Positions 1-8,794 of a stretch of DNA of 37,172 nt are shown piece by piece. A program made the position numbers and the translations under genes. The stretch comes from Myxococcales bacterium (GTDB lineage Bacteria > Myxococcota_A > Bradymonadia > UBA4248), in contig SFMP01000087.1 in NCBI GenBank assembly GCA_004554395.1, positions 1 through 37,172 on the forward strand, read 5' to 3'. Numbering within the stretch: position 1 is the stretch's first letter; every line of letters starts with the position of its first letter. The notes beneath the pieces were generated by a model, which saw nothing but the letters and a program-made list of their open reading frames with translations, searched no databases and was not told where the DNA came from.

Positions 1-20
1 AATTGCTAATTGCTAATTGC
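1..20. repeat. 7-bp tandem repeat (TAATTGC-type), three copies
   Basis: The first 20 bases are almost three full copies of a 7-bp unit (AATTGCT). The array sits directly at the 5' end of hsdR and is open in the hsdR frame, encoding LIANC. Because 7 is not a multiple of 3, a copy-number change would shift any reading frame that starts upstream. It is cut by the window edge, so the true copy number is unknown. Confidence 0.6.
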
Positions 21-3000
21 CCTATGCTATACAACATCATTACATCTAGTGACGAAAGCACCGTTGTTGCGGAATATACGCCAGAGAGCTCACGCTCTGA
101 CAGCTTTCAGAGCGAGGCGGCGCTTGAAAAGGAATTCATCCGGCTACTGACCATGCAAGGTTATGAGTACCTTGCCATCCATGATGAAAACAGTTTGATT
201 TCCAACCTTCGGCGACAGTTAGAAGTGCTCAACGGCTATACATTTACCGACGGCGAGTGGAAGCGTTTCTTTACGGAGACGCTTGCCAAGGCCAACGATG
301 GAATTGTTGAAAAGAGCCTAACCATCCAGACGGATCATGTCAAGGTGCTCCACAGGGATGACGGAACTTCTAAGAATATCCAGCTCATAGATAAAAAGAA
401 TATTCACAATAACCGCTTGCAGATCATCAATCAATACGAAGAATCCGAGGGCAAGCACGATACGCGCTACGATGTGACCATTTTGGTCAACGGTCTGCCG
501 CTCGTCCATGTCGAGTTGAAACGCCGGGGCGTTGCGATTCGCGAAGCATTTAATCAGATCAAACGCTATCAGCGCGATAGCTTTTGGGCGGCGAGCGGCT
601 TATATGAGTATGTGCAGATATTTATCATCTCCAATGGAACGCACACCAAGTATTATTCCAATACTACCCGAAACAGCCATATCAAAGAGATGGGCGAATC
701 TGCAAGGCGGAAATCGAAGAAAACGAGCAACAGCTTTGAATTTACTTCGTTCTGGGCAGACGGCAACAACAAGGTGATTGCCGACCTTATCGATTTTACA
801 AAAACATTCCTCGCCAAGCACACCATTTTGAATGTGCTGACCAAATATTGCGTTTTCACTACGGAAAGAATCCTGATGGTCATGCGTCCGTATCAGATTG
901 CGGCGACCGAGCGCATATTGAACCGGATTGAAATATCGACCAACTACAAGAAGATGGGAACGCTCTATGCGGGCGGCTATATCTGGCACACGACGGGGAG
1001 CGGCAAGACGCTGACATCTTTCAAGACGGCGCAGCTTGCGTCTGCGCTCCCTTATATCGACAAGGTGCTTTTCGTCGTCGATAGGAAAGACCTCGACTAT
1101 CAGACGATGAAAGAATACGACCGCTTTGAAAAAGGATCTGCCAACAGCAACGCATCTACGCGGATATTGCAGCGGCAACTCGAAGACAGAGATGAAAAAG
1201 GCGGCTATCACCAATATAAAATCATCATCACGACGATTCAAAAGTTAGACAACTTCGTGACCAAGAACAAGGGTCATGAAGTGTTCAACAAACATTGCGT
1301 CATCATCTTCGACGAGTGCCACCGCAGCCAATTCGGCGATATGCACGCCAAGATTGTCAAGGCGTTCAAGAAATATCACCTGTTCGGTTTTACGGGCACG
1401 CCGATTTTCGCCGCCAATGCAGGAAAAGGCAAGCACATGGAGCTACTGACCACGCCGCAGACATTTGGCGATCAACTCCATACTTATACGATTGTCGATG
1501 CCATCAATGACGGCAATGTGCTTCCGTTCCGCATCGACTATGTCAATACGGTCAAGGAAAAGGAAAACATCAAAGACAAGACGGTTTCGGCCATCGACGT
1601 CGAGCGGGCGATGGGTGCGCCAGAGCGTATCAGGGAAATCGTCAAATATACGCTGGAGCATTTCGATCAGAAGACAAAGCGCAACAGTTTCTATTCCTTG
1701 AAAGGCAAGCGCATGGCGGGCTTTAATGCCATGTTTGCCGTCAGCTCGATTCCCATGGCGATGAAGTATTACACGGAGTTCAAGAAGCAGATTGCCGAGA
1801 GCCACCGCCAGATTGCGATTGCCACGATTTTCAGCTACGCCGCAAACGAGGAAGACCCCGAAGACCTGCCTGCCGGACAGGCAGGTGTTTTGCAAGAAGA
1901 AGGCTTCGACACCGATGCCCTCGACCAAACATCTCGCGATTTTCTCGAAAGCGCTATCCAAGATTACAACGTTGCGTTCAACACGAACTTCGATACTTCG
2001 TCCGATAGTTTCCAAAACTACTACAAAGACTTGTCCAAGCGCGTGAAGGACCGGGAAGTCGATTTGTTGATCGTCGTAAATATGTTCCTCACGGGGTTCG
2101 ATGCGACTACGCTCAATACATTGTGGGTCGACAAAAATTTGAAAATGCATGGGCTGATTCAAGCCTATTCCCGAACCAATCGCATTTTGAATTCAGTCAA
2201 GACCTACGGAAACATCGTCTGCTTCCGCGATTTGCAAAAGGCTACAGACGATGCAATCGCACTTTTTGGCGATAAGAATGCGAGCGGCATCGTCCTGCTC
2301 AAGAGTTTCAATGACTACTGGAACGGCTACGAAGATAACCACGGGAAATATCATCCGGGCTATGTTGACTCGCTCGGAAAGCTAGAAACGGAATTTCCTC
2401 TTGGCACTCAGATCGTCGGAGAACAGGCAGAGAAGGACTTTATCAAGCTGTTCGGCACAATTCTTAGCATGAGAAATATACTTTCGTCTTTTGACCAGTT
2501 TGCAGAAATGGACGCCATTGCCGCACGTGATTTACAAGATTATCAGAGCATCTATCTCGATCTCTACGACAAGTACCGCAAAAAAGGCGATGCAGAAAAG
2601 GAAGATATTACAGACGATATCGAATTCGAAATCGAGCTGATTAAGCAGGTAGAAATCAACATCGACTACATATTGATGCTGGTCGAAAAATATCACGATG
2701 GCAACTGCAAGGACAAAGAAATACTCGCTTCTATCCGCAAGGCGGTCGATGCGAGTATGCAACTGCGCAGTAAGAAAGAACTCATCGAAGCATTTATCAG
2801 TCAAGTCAATGTCAATACGCAGGTTATTGATGATTGGCGCAGATTTGTTCTGGAGCAAGAGGAAAACGACCTGACCGAAATCATCGCGACCGAAAAGCTC
2901 AAAAATGATGAAACGCGCAAATTCATTGCCAATGCGTTTCGCGATGGATCATTGAAAACGACGGGTACGGAGATCGATAAGCTCATGCCCCCGGTTTCGC

Positions 3001-3143
3001 GCTTTGGCGGTGGTGGCAGAGCGAAGAAAAAGCAAGGCGTTATCGAAAAGTTGAAAGCCTTTTTCGAGAAATACTTCGGGCTCGGAATTGCCGAATATAG
3101 CGCAGAAGAACAAGACGATAACCGCGGAATCTATAACGCATAG
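3..3143 (+). CDS. hsdR: Type I restriction enzyme R subunit (HsdR), possibly 5'-partial
   Basis: HsdR is the ATP-driven translocase and nuclease subunit of a type I restriction-modification complex. The N-terminal nuclease domain shows Asp of RYDVTILVNG followed by the HVELK motif (around residues 158-174). The SF2 motor follows: Walker A TTGSGKT, DECH box (IIFDECHRS), GFTGTP, and the late motifs MFLTGFD and QAYSRTNR. The helical C-terminal region ends near GIYNA. About 1040 aa is normal for the family. The start is uncertain: TTG at 3 is open, ATG at 24 is the first Met, and the true start may lie left of the window, since no ribosome binding site is visible. No hsdM or hsdS gene is present downstream, so partners must lie upstream or elsewhere. 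Residues 621-629 (DLPAGQAGV) come from a palindromic insertion. Identity is very secure; intactness at the 5' end is not. Confidence 0.95.
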   Translation: MLIANCPMLYNIITSSDESTVVAEYTPESSRSDSFQSEAALEKEFIRLLTMQGYEYLAIHDENSLISNLRRQLEVLNGYTFTDGEWKRFFTETLAKANDGIVEKSLTIQTDHVKVLHRDDGTSKNIQLIDKKNIHNNRLQIINQYEESEGKHDTRYDVTILVNGLPLVHVELKRRGVAIREAFNQIKRYQRDSFWAASGLYEYVQIFIISNGTHTKYYSNTTRNSHIKEMGESARRKSKKTSNSFEFTSFWADGNNKVIADLIDFTKTFLAKHTILNVLTKYCVFTTERILMVMRPYQIAATERILNRIEISTNYKKMGTLYAGGYIWHTTGSGKTLTSFKTAQLASALPYIDKVLFVVDRKDLDYQTMKEYDRFEKGSANSNASTRILQRQLEDRDEKGGYHQYKIIITTIQKLDNFVTKNKGHEVFNKHCVIIFDECHRSQFGDMHAKIVKAFKKYHLFGFTGTPIFAANAGKGKHMELLTTPQTFGDQLHTYTIVDAINDGNVLPFRIDYVNTVKEKENIKDKTVSAIDVERAMGAPERIREIVKYTLEHFDQKTKRNSFYSLKGKRMAGFNAMFAVSSIPMAMKYYTEFKKQIAESHRQIAIATIFSYAANEEDPEDLPAGQAGVLQEEGFDTDALDQTSRDFLESAIQDYNVAFNTNFDTSSDSFQNYYKDLSKRVKDREVDLLIVVNMFLTGFDATTLNTLWVDKNLKMHGLIQAYSRTNRILNSVKTYGNIVCFRDLQKATDDAIALFGDKNASGIVLLKSFNDYWNGYEDNHGKYHPGYVDSLGKLETEFPLGTQIVGEQAEKDFIKLFGTILSMRNILSSFDQFAEMDAIAARDLQDYQSIYLDLYDKYRKKGDAEKEDITDDIEFEIELIKQVEINIDYILMLVEKYHDGNCKDKEILASIRKAVDASMQLRSKKELIEAFISQVNVNTQVIDDWRRFVLEQEENDLTEIIATEKLKNDETRKFIANAFRDGSLKTTGTEIDKLMPPVSRFGGGGRAKKKQGVIEKLKAFFEKYFGLGIAEYSAEEQDDNRGIYNA
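1864..1886. repeat. Palindromic element inserted in frame inside hsdR
   Basis: A perfect 9-bp stem, ACCTGCCTG (1864-1872) with CAGGCAGGT (1878-1886), is separated by a 5-nt loop. It translates as LPAGQAG within an acidic linker of HsdR. Palindromes of this CCTGCC...GGCAGG type occur as dispersed elements in other bacterial genomes and often surface as LPAGQAG peptides; that part is recollection, not shown here. Confidence 0.55.
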
Positions 3144-3151
3144 ATCAAATG

Positions 3152-3280
3152 GCGTCGTGGTTGTTTGCGCGAAGTCAAAAGCCCGCGACGCGGGCGTCGT
3201 CGTTGTTTGCGCGAAGTCAAAAGCCCGCGACGCGGGCGTCGTGGTTGTTTGCGCAAAGTCAAAAGCCCGCCTCGGCGGGC
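3152..3280. repeat. Three tandem copies of a 42-bp hairpin repeat; likely bidirectional terminator
   Basis: Copies start at 3152, 3194 and 3236 (period 42). Each has the core GTTGTTTGCGC(G/A)AAGTC, then AAAA and a GC-rich hairpin: GCCCGCGACGCGGGC at 3181-3195 and 3223-3237, and GCCCGCCTCGGCGGGC at 3265-3280. The array fills the gap between hsdR (plus) and the next gene (minus), which converge here. On the minus strand the AAAA becomes a U-run after each hairpin, so these are best read as terminators for the minus-strand gene, repeated three times. Confidence 0.6.
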
Positions 3281-3290
3281 GTGTCAATCC

Positions 3291-5126
3291 TTACGGATTG
3301 CGGATCTTATCGCGAAGGGCTTGTAGGGCATTTTGGGCCTGCAAGCGCTTAAACTCTTCCTCGAGTGGATCGTTTTGCCATGGATCGCCGATATCGTCGA
3401 GGCTAAAGGTGGCGTCGATATCGCTATTCGTTTGAGAATTGAAATTGCGAGCGGCGAGTCGCATGGCGCGTTTTTGTTCGTCGATCGATTGCTTTTGATT
3501 CATCAATGTCATTTCTTCGTTTTTGGCGGCGTTGAGCCGTTCGACGGCCGAAGCGATGAGATCGTCGCGAGCATTTTGTTTGGCCAAATCGAGCCTCAAT
3601 TCCCATTGATTGACGGCATCGGAGGCGGCATCGAGGGCTTTATTGACCGATCGTTCGGCTTGGATGAGCTTGGTGTATTCGCGTTCGAGTTCTTTTTTTG
3701 ACGAGAAAGAAAGCGATGGCGTGAGCATGTTGGGGCTCGTCACTTGTGGCGCAAGCGTCACCGTCGGTTGCATGATGGGGGCTTGTGGGGCTTGTGCGAT
3801 GGGTTCGAATAGTTGCGACGGCGCGAGGATGTTTTGCGGATTTGCGCCGGGGGCGTTGACAGCGGGCGTTTGAGGCTGTGCAAATGGATTTTGGACGAGC
3901 GGCGACGTGCCGATGACTTCAAATCCGCAGCTGGCGACGTTGCGATCGGGTCGATTCGTAATCGCGTCTTTGGCGTCGAGAGCGGCTTCGATGGCGTCGG
4001 CGCAAAGCGGCACAGAAGCTCGCTGCGCAAGTGTTGCGGCCGCTCCGCGCATGAGATCGAGCGCTTGCGGAGTCGACAAGATCTGATTCGTCGCCGACGC
4101 AATGTTAAATATGCGATTGACGCAGCGAGCGGCTTCTTCGTGGACGAGGAAATCGGCGATTGGCGAGTGGATATTTTGCGCCGATATGACGGTAGGAATG
4201 CCCGCCGCCTCAAGAGCCGACAGGTCGTCGTCGACGGCGTTGGCAATGGCCAAGTCGGCCATGGCGAGGTAGTTGGCGAGTTTGTCGGATTTTCCGAACA
4301 TTCGCGCGGGGATATTCGAACGCTGAGCGATCGACCTCAAGGCGTCGGCTTTTGCATTATCGCTTGCATGATAGAAGAATATTTGCAGATTCTTCGGTAA
4401 AAGGGAGATTTGTGTTAATAAAGTTTGCAACTCGCCCGTTCTAAATCCCGACGCCATGACGATGACGATGCGCCCGAGATTCGGGTTGATGTTGAATCGC
4501 GTGAGCGCATCTTGGTGCGAGAAATCGGGGATTTGGTCGTTGCTCACCGGGTAGCCACCTTCGAAGATGCGTTCCGATGGCCAAGCGACGGTTTCGAGAT
4601 AGGGGCGGAATGCCGGATGCGGAACGACGATCGCATCGAGCTTCGACGGCAACCAATCTTCGCGAAGTCCCGTTTCGGCGATGAGGCCAATTCGCATCGC
4701 ATCCCATTTCGCATCGTTGAGGCAACTTTGCGATGTCACGACGATCGCCGAATTATCATCGGTTGATTCGTTTGCTTTTGCATTTTGTTCGGTTTGATCG
4801 CCTTGTGGCCCAATCGTATCGAAACCGTTGGCATCGGTTTTGGGCGCGTCGCGATCGTCTGGTTTTTCGCTGCCCTTGACGTCGGTAGCTTTCGACACGA
4901 AAGAATCGATCGTATCTTTTAAGATTTGTACGCCAGTTTCGGCGATGCCTTTGAGGTTTGCCGCCGATCGCGTAATGTCGTCGATATTGGGGATGCGCGA
5001 CGATGTCGATTTGGTCGTCACGCTGTGACCGCGCGACGAGAGCTCTTGGGCTAGCGCATGGATGCCGGGAGCCGATTCTTGATTTGCGTAACGCAATTCG
5101 ATGTTAAACTTCTTCGATATAGACAT
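3291..5126 (-). CDS. Glycosyltransferase-B-like domain protein with C-terminal coiled coil
   Basis: This 611-aa protein has no signal peptide. Residues about 1-90 and 140-400 resemble the GT-B fold of the MurG / diacylglycerol glucosyltransferase group. An Ala-rich acceptor half contains VVTSQSCLNDAKWDAMRIGL and VVPHPAFRPYL. The C-terminal half has GRIVIVMASGF, the MADLAIANA segment and LSALEAAGIPTVI, matching the usual 'D-S-EA-G-P-I' donor-site layout. A Pro/Ala-rich linker (about 410-480) leads to a charged coiled coil (about 485-570) that recalls PspA-like helices. An acidic low-complexity insert (about 80-125) interrupts the N-terminal half. The start at 5126 follows GAGGAG by 5 nt. Sugar donor and acceptor are unknown, and it could be a degenerate, non-catalytic transferase. 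It is divergent from the exbB cluster. Confidence 0.6.
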   Translation of the reverse strand: MSISKKFNIELRYANQESAPGIHALAQELSSRGHSVTTKSTSSRIPNIDDITRSAANLKGIAETGVQILKDTIDSFVSKATDVKGSEKPDDRDAPKTDANGFDTIGPQGDQTEQNAKANESTDDNSAIVVTSQSCLNDAKWDAMRIGLIAETGLREDWLPSKLDAIVVPHPAFRPYLETVAWPSERIFEGGYPVSNDQIPDFSHQDALTRFNINPNLGRIVIVMASGFRTGELQTLLTQISLLPKNLQIFFYHASDNAKADALRSIAQRSNIPARMFGKSDKLANYLAMADLAIANAVDDDLSALEAAGIPTVISAQNIHSPIADFLVHEEAARCVNRIFNIASATNQILSTPQALDLMRGAAATLAQRASVPLCADAIEAALDAKDAITNRPDRNVASCGFEVIGTSPLVQNPFAQPQTPAVNAPGANPQNILAPSQLFEPIAQAPQAPIMQPTVTLAPQVTSPNMLTPSLSFSSKKELEREYTKLIQAERSVNKALDAASDAVNQWELRLDLAKQNARDDLIASAVERLNAAKNEEMTLMNQKQSIDEQKRAMRLAARNFNSQTNSDIDATFSLDDIGDPWQNDPLEEEFKRLQAQNALQALRDKIRNP

Positions 5127-5336
5127 GATTACTCCTCAATGATGTGTCAATAAAACGCCCACAAAGCTCGTGGCGCATTTTGCCAGCGATACAGAGACGT
5201 TGCAAGCGATGATTTATCTTTTCGGTTGGCGCGAAATCGAGTAAACGCACTAAACGGGTATGTCGTTTTTGGCATGTGGATTTTTGACGCTTGGCGCGAT
5301 CGCGCCGGTGCAAATCGGGATATATCAAGGGATTCC

Positions 5337-6056
5337 ATGGCAATGTTTCAACACGTATTTTTGGCAGCAGAACAGCTCAACATCGTCGATTTGATCAAAG
5401 ATTCGACAGGCGCCGTCATGGCCGTCCTCGTCATCTTAGTCGCCATGAGCCTCGTCAGCTGGTACATCATCGCGATGAAGGCGGCATACTTGAGTAAAGC
5501 ACGTCGGCAGTCCGATAAATTTCAAGAAGTTTTTTGGCATTCCAAGCGCCTCGATAACACCTATAAAGAAGCCGAACAGCTCGTGCGAAGCCCCGTCGCG
5601 CAAATGTTCCGCGCCGGCTATGTCGAGCTTACAAAGCTCAAAAAAGGCGAAAAAGAACGCGATAAAGACGCCGAAACAATGGAACTTTCGGGCATCGAAA
5701 ACGTCGAACGCGCGCTACGACGCGCCTCACTCGCCGAGACGACTGAGCTCGAAAAAAACTTGTCTTTCCTCGCGACAACCGGTTCTACGGCGCCATTTAT
5801 CGGGCTTTTCGGCACGGTTTGGGGCATCATGCACGCCTTTGTCAATTTGTCGGCTTCGACATCCGACATGGGAATCCAAACGGTTTCGGGGCCCATCGCC
5901 GAAGCCCTCATCGCAACTGCTATCGGGCTTTTGGCGGCTATTCCAAGCGTCATGGCTTACAACTTCTTTAACCAAAAGATCAAAGTCCTCCAAGCCGATA
6001 TGGAGAGTTTCTCGAACGATTTTCTCAACATCGTCAAGCGGCATTTCTTCAAATGA
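5337..6056 (+). CDS. MotA/TolQ/ExbB proton channel family protein
   Basis: This 239-aa inner-membrane protein is the larger channel subunit of a TolQ/ExbB-type complex that uses proton motive force to energise an envelope protein. Three hydrophobic segments are visible: about residues 25-45, 140-162 and 185-207. The family signature is clear in ALRRASLAETTELEKNL, TTGSTAPFIGLFGTVWGIM and PIAEALIATAIGLLAAIP. ATG at 5337 is chosen because AAGGGA lies 4 nt upstream; a second ATG follows two codons later, and the longer TTG reading is unsupported. It leads a same-strand run with exbD- and tonB-like genes. TolQ versus ExbB cannot be decided from sequence alone, although the TonB-like third gene favours an ExbB-like role. 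Confidence 0.92.
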   Translation: MAMFQHVFLAAEQLNIVDLIKDSTGAVMAVLVILVAMSLVSWYIIAMKAAYLSKARRQSDKFQEVFWHSKRLDNTYKEAEQLVRSPVAQMFRAGYVELTKLKKGEKERDKDAETMELSGIENVERALRRASLAETTELEKNLSFLATTGSTAPFIGLFGTVWGIMHAFVNLSASTSDMGIQTVSGPIAEALIATAIGLLAAIPSVMAYNFFNQKIKVLQADMESFSNDFLNIVKRHFFK

Positions 6057-6160
6057 TCACGTCGCGATAATCGCTCGGTTCTCATCTATCTATGAGAAAT
6101 GGCGTACTTGGTCATTGCGAGGATTCAAGGCGCAAGGCAACCGAGATTGGGGGCGCATCG

Positions 6161-6222
6161 TCGTCGGTAAATATCGGTCAACAGTCGTCGGTAAATATCG
6201 GTAAATATAAATATCGGTAAAT
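6161..6222. repeat. Short AT-rich repeats of the GGTAAATATC type
   Basis: The gap between the exbB- and exbD-like genes holds two 18-bp copies of TCGTCGGTAAATATCGGT (6161-6178 and 6185-6202, period 24). A shortened copy, AATATCGGTAAATA, ends at 6222, only 6 nt before the exbD start. It could affect translation of exbD, whose own ribosome binding site is poor, or simply be slippage-derived. No hairpin is evident. Confidence 0.5.
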
Positions 6223-6228
6223 AAAGGT

Positions 6229-6753
6229 ATGGCAGCAGGAAAACTGAGTGAAATCAACGTGACGCCTCTCGTCGACGTCTTGCTCGTGCTACTCATCATA
6301 TTCATGGTGACGACGGCAGCCGCCGAGCAACAAAGAGTCGAGCAAAAGAAGCAGACGAGTATTCAAGACAAGACCGAATCGCTCGTCGTGCTCAATCTGC
6401 CCGTCACGCCCGAAAACGACTACCTCGCCGATCCCGAGACGTCGAAACTCGTCGTCGTCATCGACAAATCGCTTCGCGTCTTCGTCGTTCGTGGGCTTTC
6501 GACGGCGGCAGGCCAAGATCCGATCGCCGACTGCTCGCGCGCGCGTAGCGCCGCCGATTATCCTGCTTGTTTCGACGTCATCGTCAAGACGCTCGGGCAA
6601 AATCAACGCATGCTCAAAGAAGGGCTCTATCTCGAAGCCGATGCCGATGCGCCGTATGGCTTCGTTTCGGGCGTGCTTGAGGCATTCCGTGGCATAGGGC
6701 TCGAAAGCGTCGATATCGTCACCGACCCAGGGTTTAAGGCGGTTTTGGAGTAG
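6229..6753 (+). CDS. ExbD/TolR family biopolymer transport protein
   Basis: This 174-aa inner-membrane subunit is the partner of the ExbB/TolQ-like protein. The N-terminus reads KLSEINVTPLVDVLLVLLIIFMV, so the conserved membrane Asp that carries protons is D16 in the single transmembrane segment. A periplasmic domain follows. It is longer than most ExbD/TolR proteins (about 140 aa), mainly through an insert with two Cys (DCSRARSAADYPAC) that could form a disulfide. The ATG at 6229 is preceded by AAAGG at only 1 nt, which is too close for normal spacing. An in-frame stop at 6208 excludes an upstream start, so translation may be weak. The stop codon overlaps the ribosome binding site of the next gene. 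Confidence 0.9.
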   Translation: MAAGKLSEINVTPLVDVLLVLLIIFMVTTAAAEQQRVEQKKQTSIQDKTESLVVLNLPVTPENDYLADPETSKLVVVIDKSLRVFVVRGLSTAAGQDPIADCSRARSAADYPACFDVIVKTLGQNQRMLKEGLYLEADADAPYGFVSGVLEAFRGIGLESVDIVTDPGFKAVLE

Positions 6754-6757
6754 GCAA

Positions 6758-7711
6758 ATGGGCTTTGAACGAGAACACAAACCGTCGATCGGCGAACGAA
6801 GTATGAGCACGGCTGTGACGGCAGTCGTCCATGGCATAATCTTCGCCGTCGTCGCCCTAAGTAGCAATTCTTCGCAGCCAGAAGTTCAAACAGCCGAAGA
6901 AACTTCTGTTTTCTGTCGATATATCGAATCGGGCAGGTTGTTCCAAACCGAAGTCCGCGCCAAAGATTGGCAAGACGCCGAAGAACGCATCTGCGGGGCT
7001 CAATATCGCGGCATCCGACTCGCTCCTCTGCTACACGAAGGCGCAAAACTCATCCTCGATGGCGACAATCACCCGCTCTTGCTGGCCCAACGCGAAAGCT
7101 GTTCGTGTTCGAGCGAAGAACGCGTCCCCATCTTGCAAGATATCGGCATCGTCGAAGCCCCACGACTCGGCGCAGAAACGCGCAAAACCGCCCTGCCGCG
7201 CATTATCAATACGCCCGAGCCTTCTAAAGCCAATACCGTGACGACGCAAAAGACGGCAAAAACGCCCGATAAAAAAGACAAAACGTCGAAAAAACCCAGC
7301 CTCGACGATCTACTCAATGCCGCTTCGAATTTCGACGATGCTCGCCCTACGAGCGACGTCGATCCAGGCGGTTCGCCCGACGGTTCTCGCCTTTCGAAAT
7401 CGGCAACCGGAAAAGGCGATCCCTACCTCCAAAAGATCAAGGCAAAACTCGACAATACGATGAATGCCCCCGCCTCGATCCCCAAATCACAGCTCCAAAA
7501 GTTGTCGGCAAAGATTTGGATCAAAGTCGGCGATAACGGCACCGTTTGGGCTTGGGATTTCGTCAAAAAGAGCGGCAACGCCGCCTTCGACAAGATGATC
7601 GAAATGACGATTAAACAATATATGATGGGCGGAACGCTCAAATTTGCCACACCACCCGAACAATGGCGACTTCAAATGATCCCCATCAACGTCGATGGAC
7701 GCGATATCTAG
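6758..7711 (+). CDS. TonB/TolA-like energy transducer
   Basis: This 317-aa protein has one N-terminal transmembrane anchor (about residues 16-35, TAVTAVVHGIIFAVVAL). A periplasmic region with six Cys follows, including CSCSSEER. Next is a Lys/Pro/Thr-rich linker (about 155-185). A C-terminal TonB/TolA-type domain (about 225-317) contains LQKLSAKIWIKVGDNGTVW and PEQWRLQMIPI. Such proteins couple the ExbB/ExbD motor to the outer membrane. Start: GGAG lies 7 nt upstream and overlaps the exbD stop, so translation is coupled. The N-terminal Cys-containing region between anchor and linker is not typical of classical TonB. Whether it serves outer-membrane receptors, Tol-like cell division or motility is undetermined; no TonB-dependent receptor is in the window. 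Confidence 0.8.
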   Translation: MGFEREHKPSIGERSMSTAVTAVVHGIIFAVVALSSNSSQPEVQTAEETSVFCRYIESGRLFQTEVRAKDWQDAEERICGAQYRGIRLAPLLHEGAKLILDGDNHPLLLAQRESCSCSSEERVPILQDIGIVEAPRLGAETRKTALPRIINTPEPSKANTVTTQKTAKTPDKKDKTSKKPSLDDLLNAASNFDDARPTSDVDPGGSPDGSRLSKSATGKGDPYLQKIKAKLDNTMNAPASIPKSQLQKLSAKIWIKVGDNGTVWAWDFVKKSGNAAFDKMIEMTIKQYMMGGTLKFATPPEQWRLQMIPINVDGRDI

Positions 7712-7785
7712 CCATTGGCGCGACTTTTGCCCGACGATAATCACTGGGCACTTTAGCCCCCCAAAAACGAGAGCACACGGAATCT

Positions 7786-8793
7786 ATGGAACAAAAAATA
7801 CGTAAAATTATTGCGTCACTCGAAGCGCAATTTACTGGCGACGAAGAACACGACCTCGGCGTGGTGAGCAAATACTTGGGCTCACTCGAACGCTCCGTCG
7901 AGACCGCCCAAATCGCCAAAGCCATCGGGCACTATTGCATCGATAAATTCCCCAATTCCGACATTGCGCGTTCCGCCAAAGCCGTCGAAGGATTATTCGA
8001 CCAATTCCACACAAAAATCAGCAAAGCCCGCGAATGCCTCCACGACAAAAAATTCGAAGAAGCCGTCGCCATCTACCGCGAACTCATCGGCGGCACAAAA
8101 GTCGAACAAACCCCAAACGTCAAAAGATTCGCCTTTTCCAGCCCATTCGAAGAGATCATCTACCGCTACCACGGCGACGATGACATCAAAAAATGCGACA
8201 TCGAACTCATCAGCCCGCTCCCATTTTTGCTCTACTACGAGCTCGGCTTCGCCCTTTTCGAACTCAAACGCTACGACGAAGCCAAAGAAGCCTACGAACA
8301 AGCCATCGAACTCAACCCCGTCGACCCACGCCCGCAATTTGAATTGATACAAATCGCCAAAGAACGCGGCGACAATACAACCGTTCGCGCCATCCTCGAA
8401 AAAATCTACAGCCGCCTCTACACGCGTGCGCAACTCGGGCGATTCTACCGCGAGCATTGCTATCTGGCCTGCCTCGAAGGGCAATTCGATTTGGCGGTCG
8501 CCCTCATCTACGCCAGCATCTCCTACGACGATACGCCCGTGGCACGCAACCAGCTCAACGCAATCGCCAAACACAAAGGCGTCGACCTATCGCGCCCCAA
8601 CGCCACAGTCACCAAAGCCCGCCTCAGCGCCGCCAACATCCCCCTCGGGCCGTTCATGCCCCTCGTCAACATCGCCCTGGAAGCCGGCCGCCAAGCGCAA
8701 TCGGTCTACCCCGCCATGGCCCGAATCTACTACAGCATCGCTTACGATCTCACGCAAGACGATCGCATCGCCAAATTGCTCGCTCGCCTCTAG
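7786..8793 (+). CDS. Tetratricopeptide-repeat protein
   Basis: This 335-aa soluble helical protein has no signal peptide. TPR-like helix pairs are recognisable at about residues 85-105 (CLHDKKFEEAVAIYREL) and, best, 148-182 (ELGFALFELKRYDEAKEAYEQAIELNP). Further helical repeats run to the C-terminus (LARL). It follows the tonB-like gene by 74 nt on the same strand, so it may be co-transcribed and act as a scaffold for the envelope machine; that is inference. The ribosome binding site is weak (ACGGAA). The coding strand is rich in C-ending codons, like the rest of this cluster. No enzymatic motif is seen. Confidence 0.8.
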   Translation: MEQKIRKIIASLEAQFTGDEEHDLGVVSKYLGSLERSVETAQIAKAIGHYCIDKFPNSDIARSAKAVEGLFDQFHTKISKARECLHDKKFEEAVAIYRELIGGTKVEQTPNVKRFAFSSPFEEIIYRYHGDDDIKKCDIELISPLPFLLYYELGFALFELKRYDEAKEAYEQAIELNPVDPRPQFELIQIAKERGDNTTVRAILEKIYSRLYTRAQLGRFYREHCYLACLEGQFDLAVALIYASISYDDTPVARNQLNAIAKHKGVDLSRPNATVTKARLSAANIPLGPFMPLVNIALEAGRQAQSVYPAMARIYYSIAYDLTQDDRIAKLLARL

Positions 8794-8794
8794 C

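Noticed and set aside
3088..3435. Open frames with repeated AKSKARDAGVVVV or RAFDFAQTTTTPAS peptides
   Set aside because: Products of the 42-bp terminator-like DNA repeat, not protein repeats.
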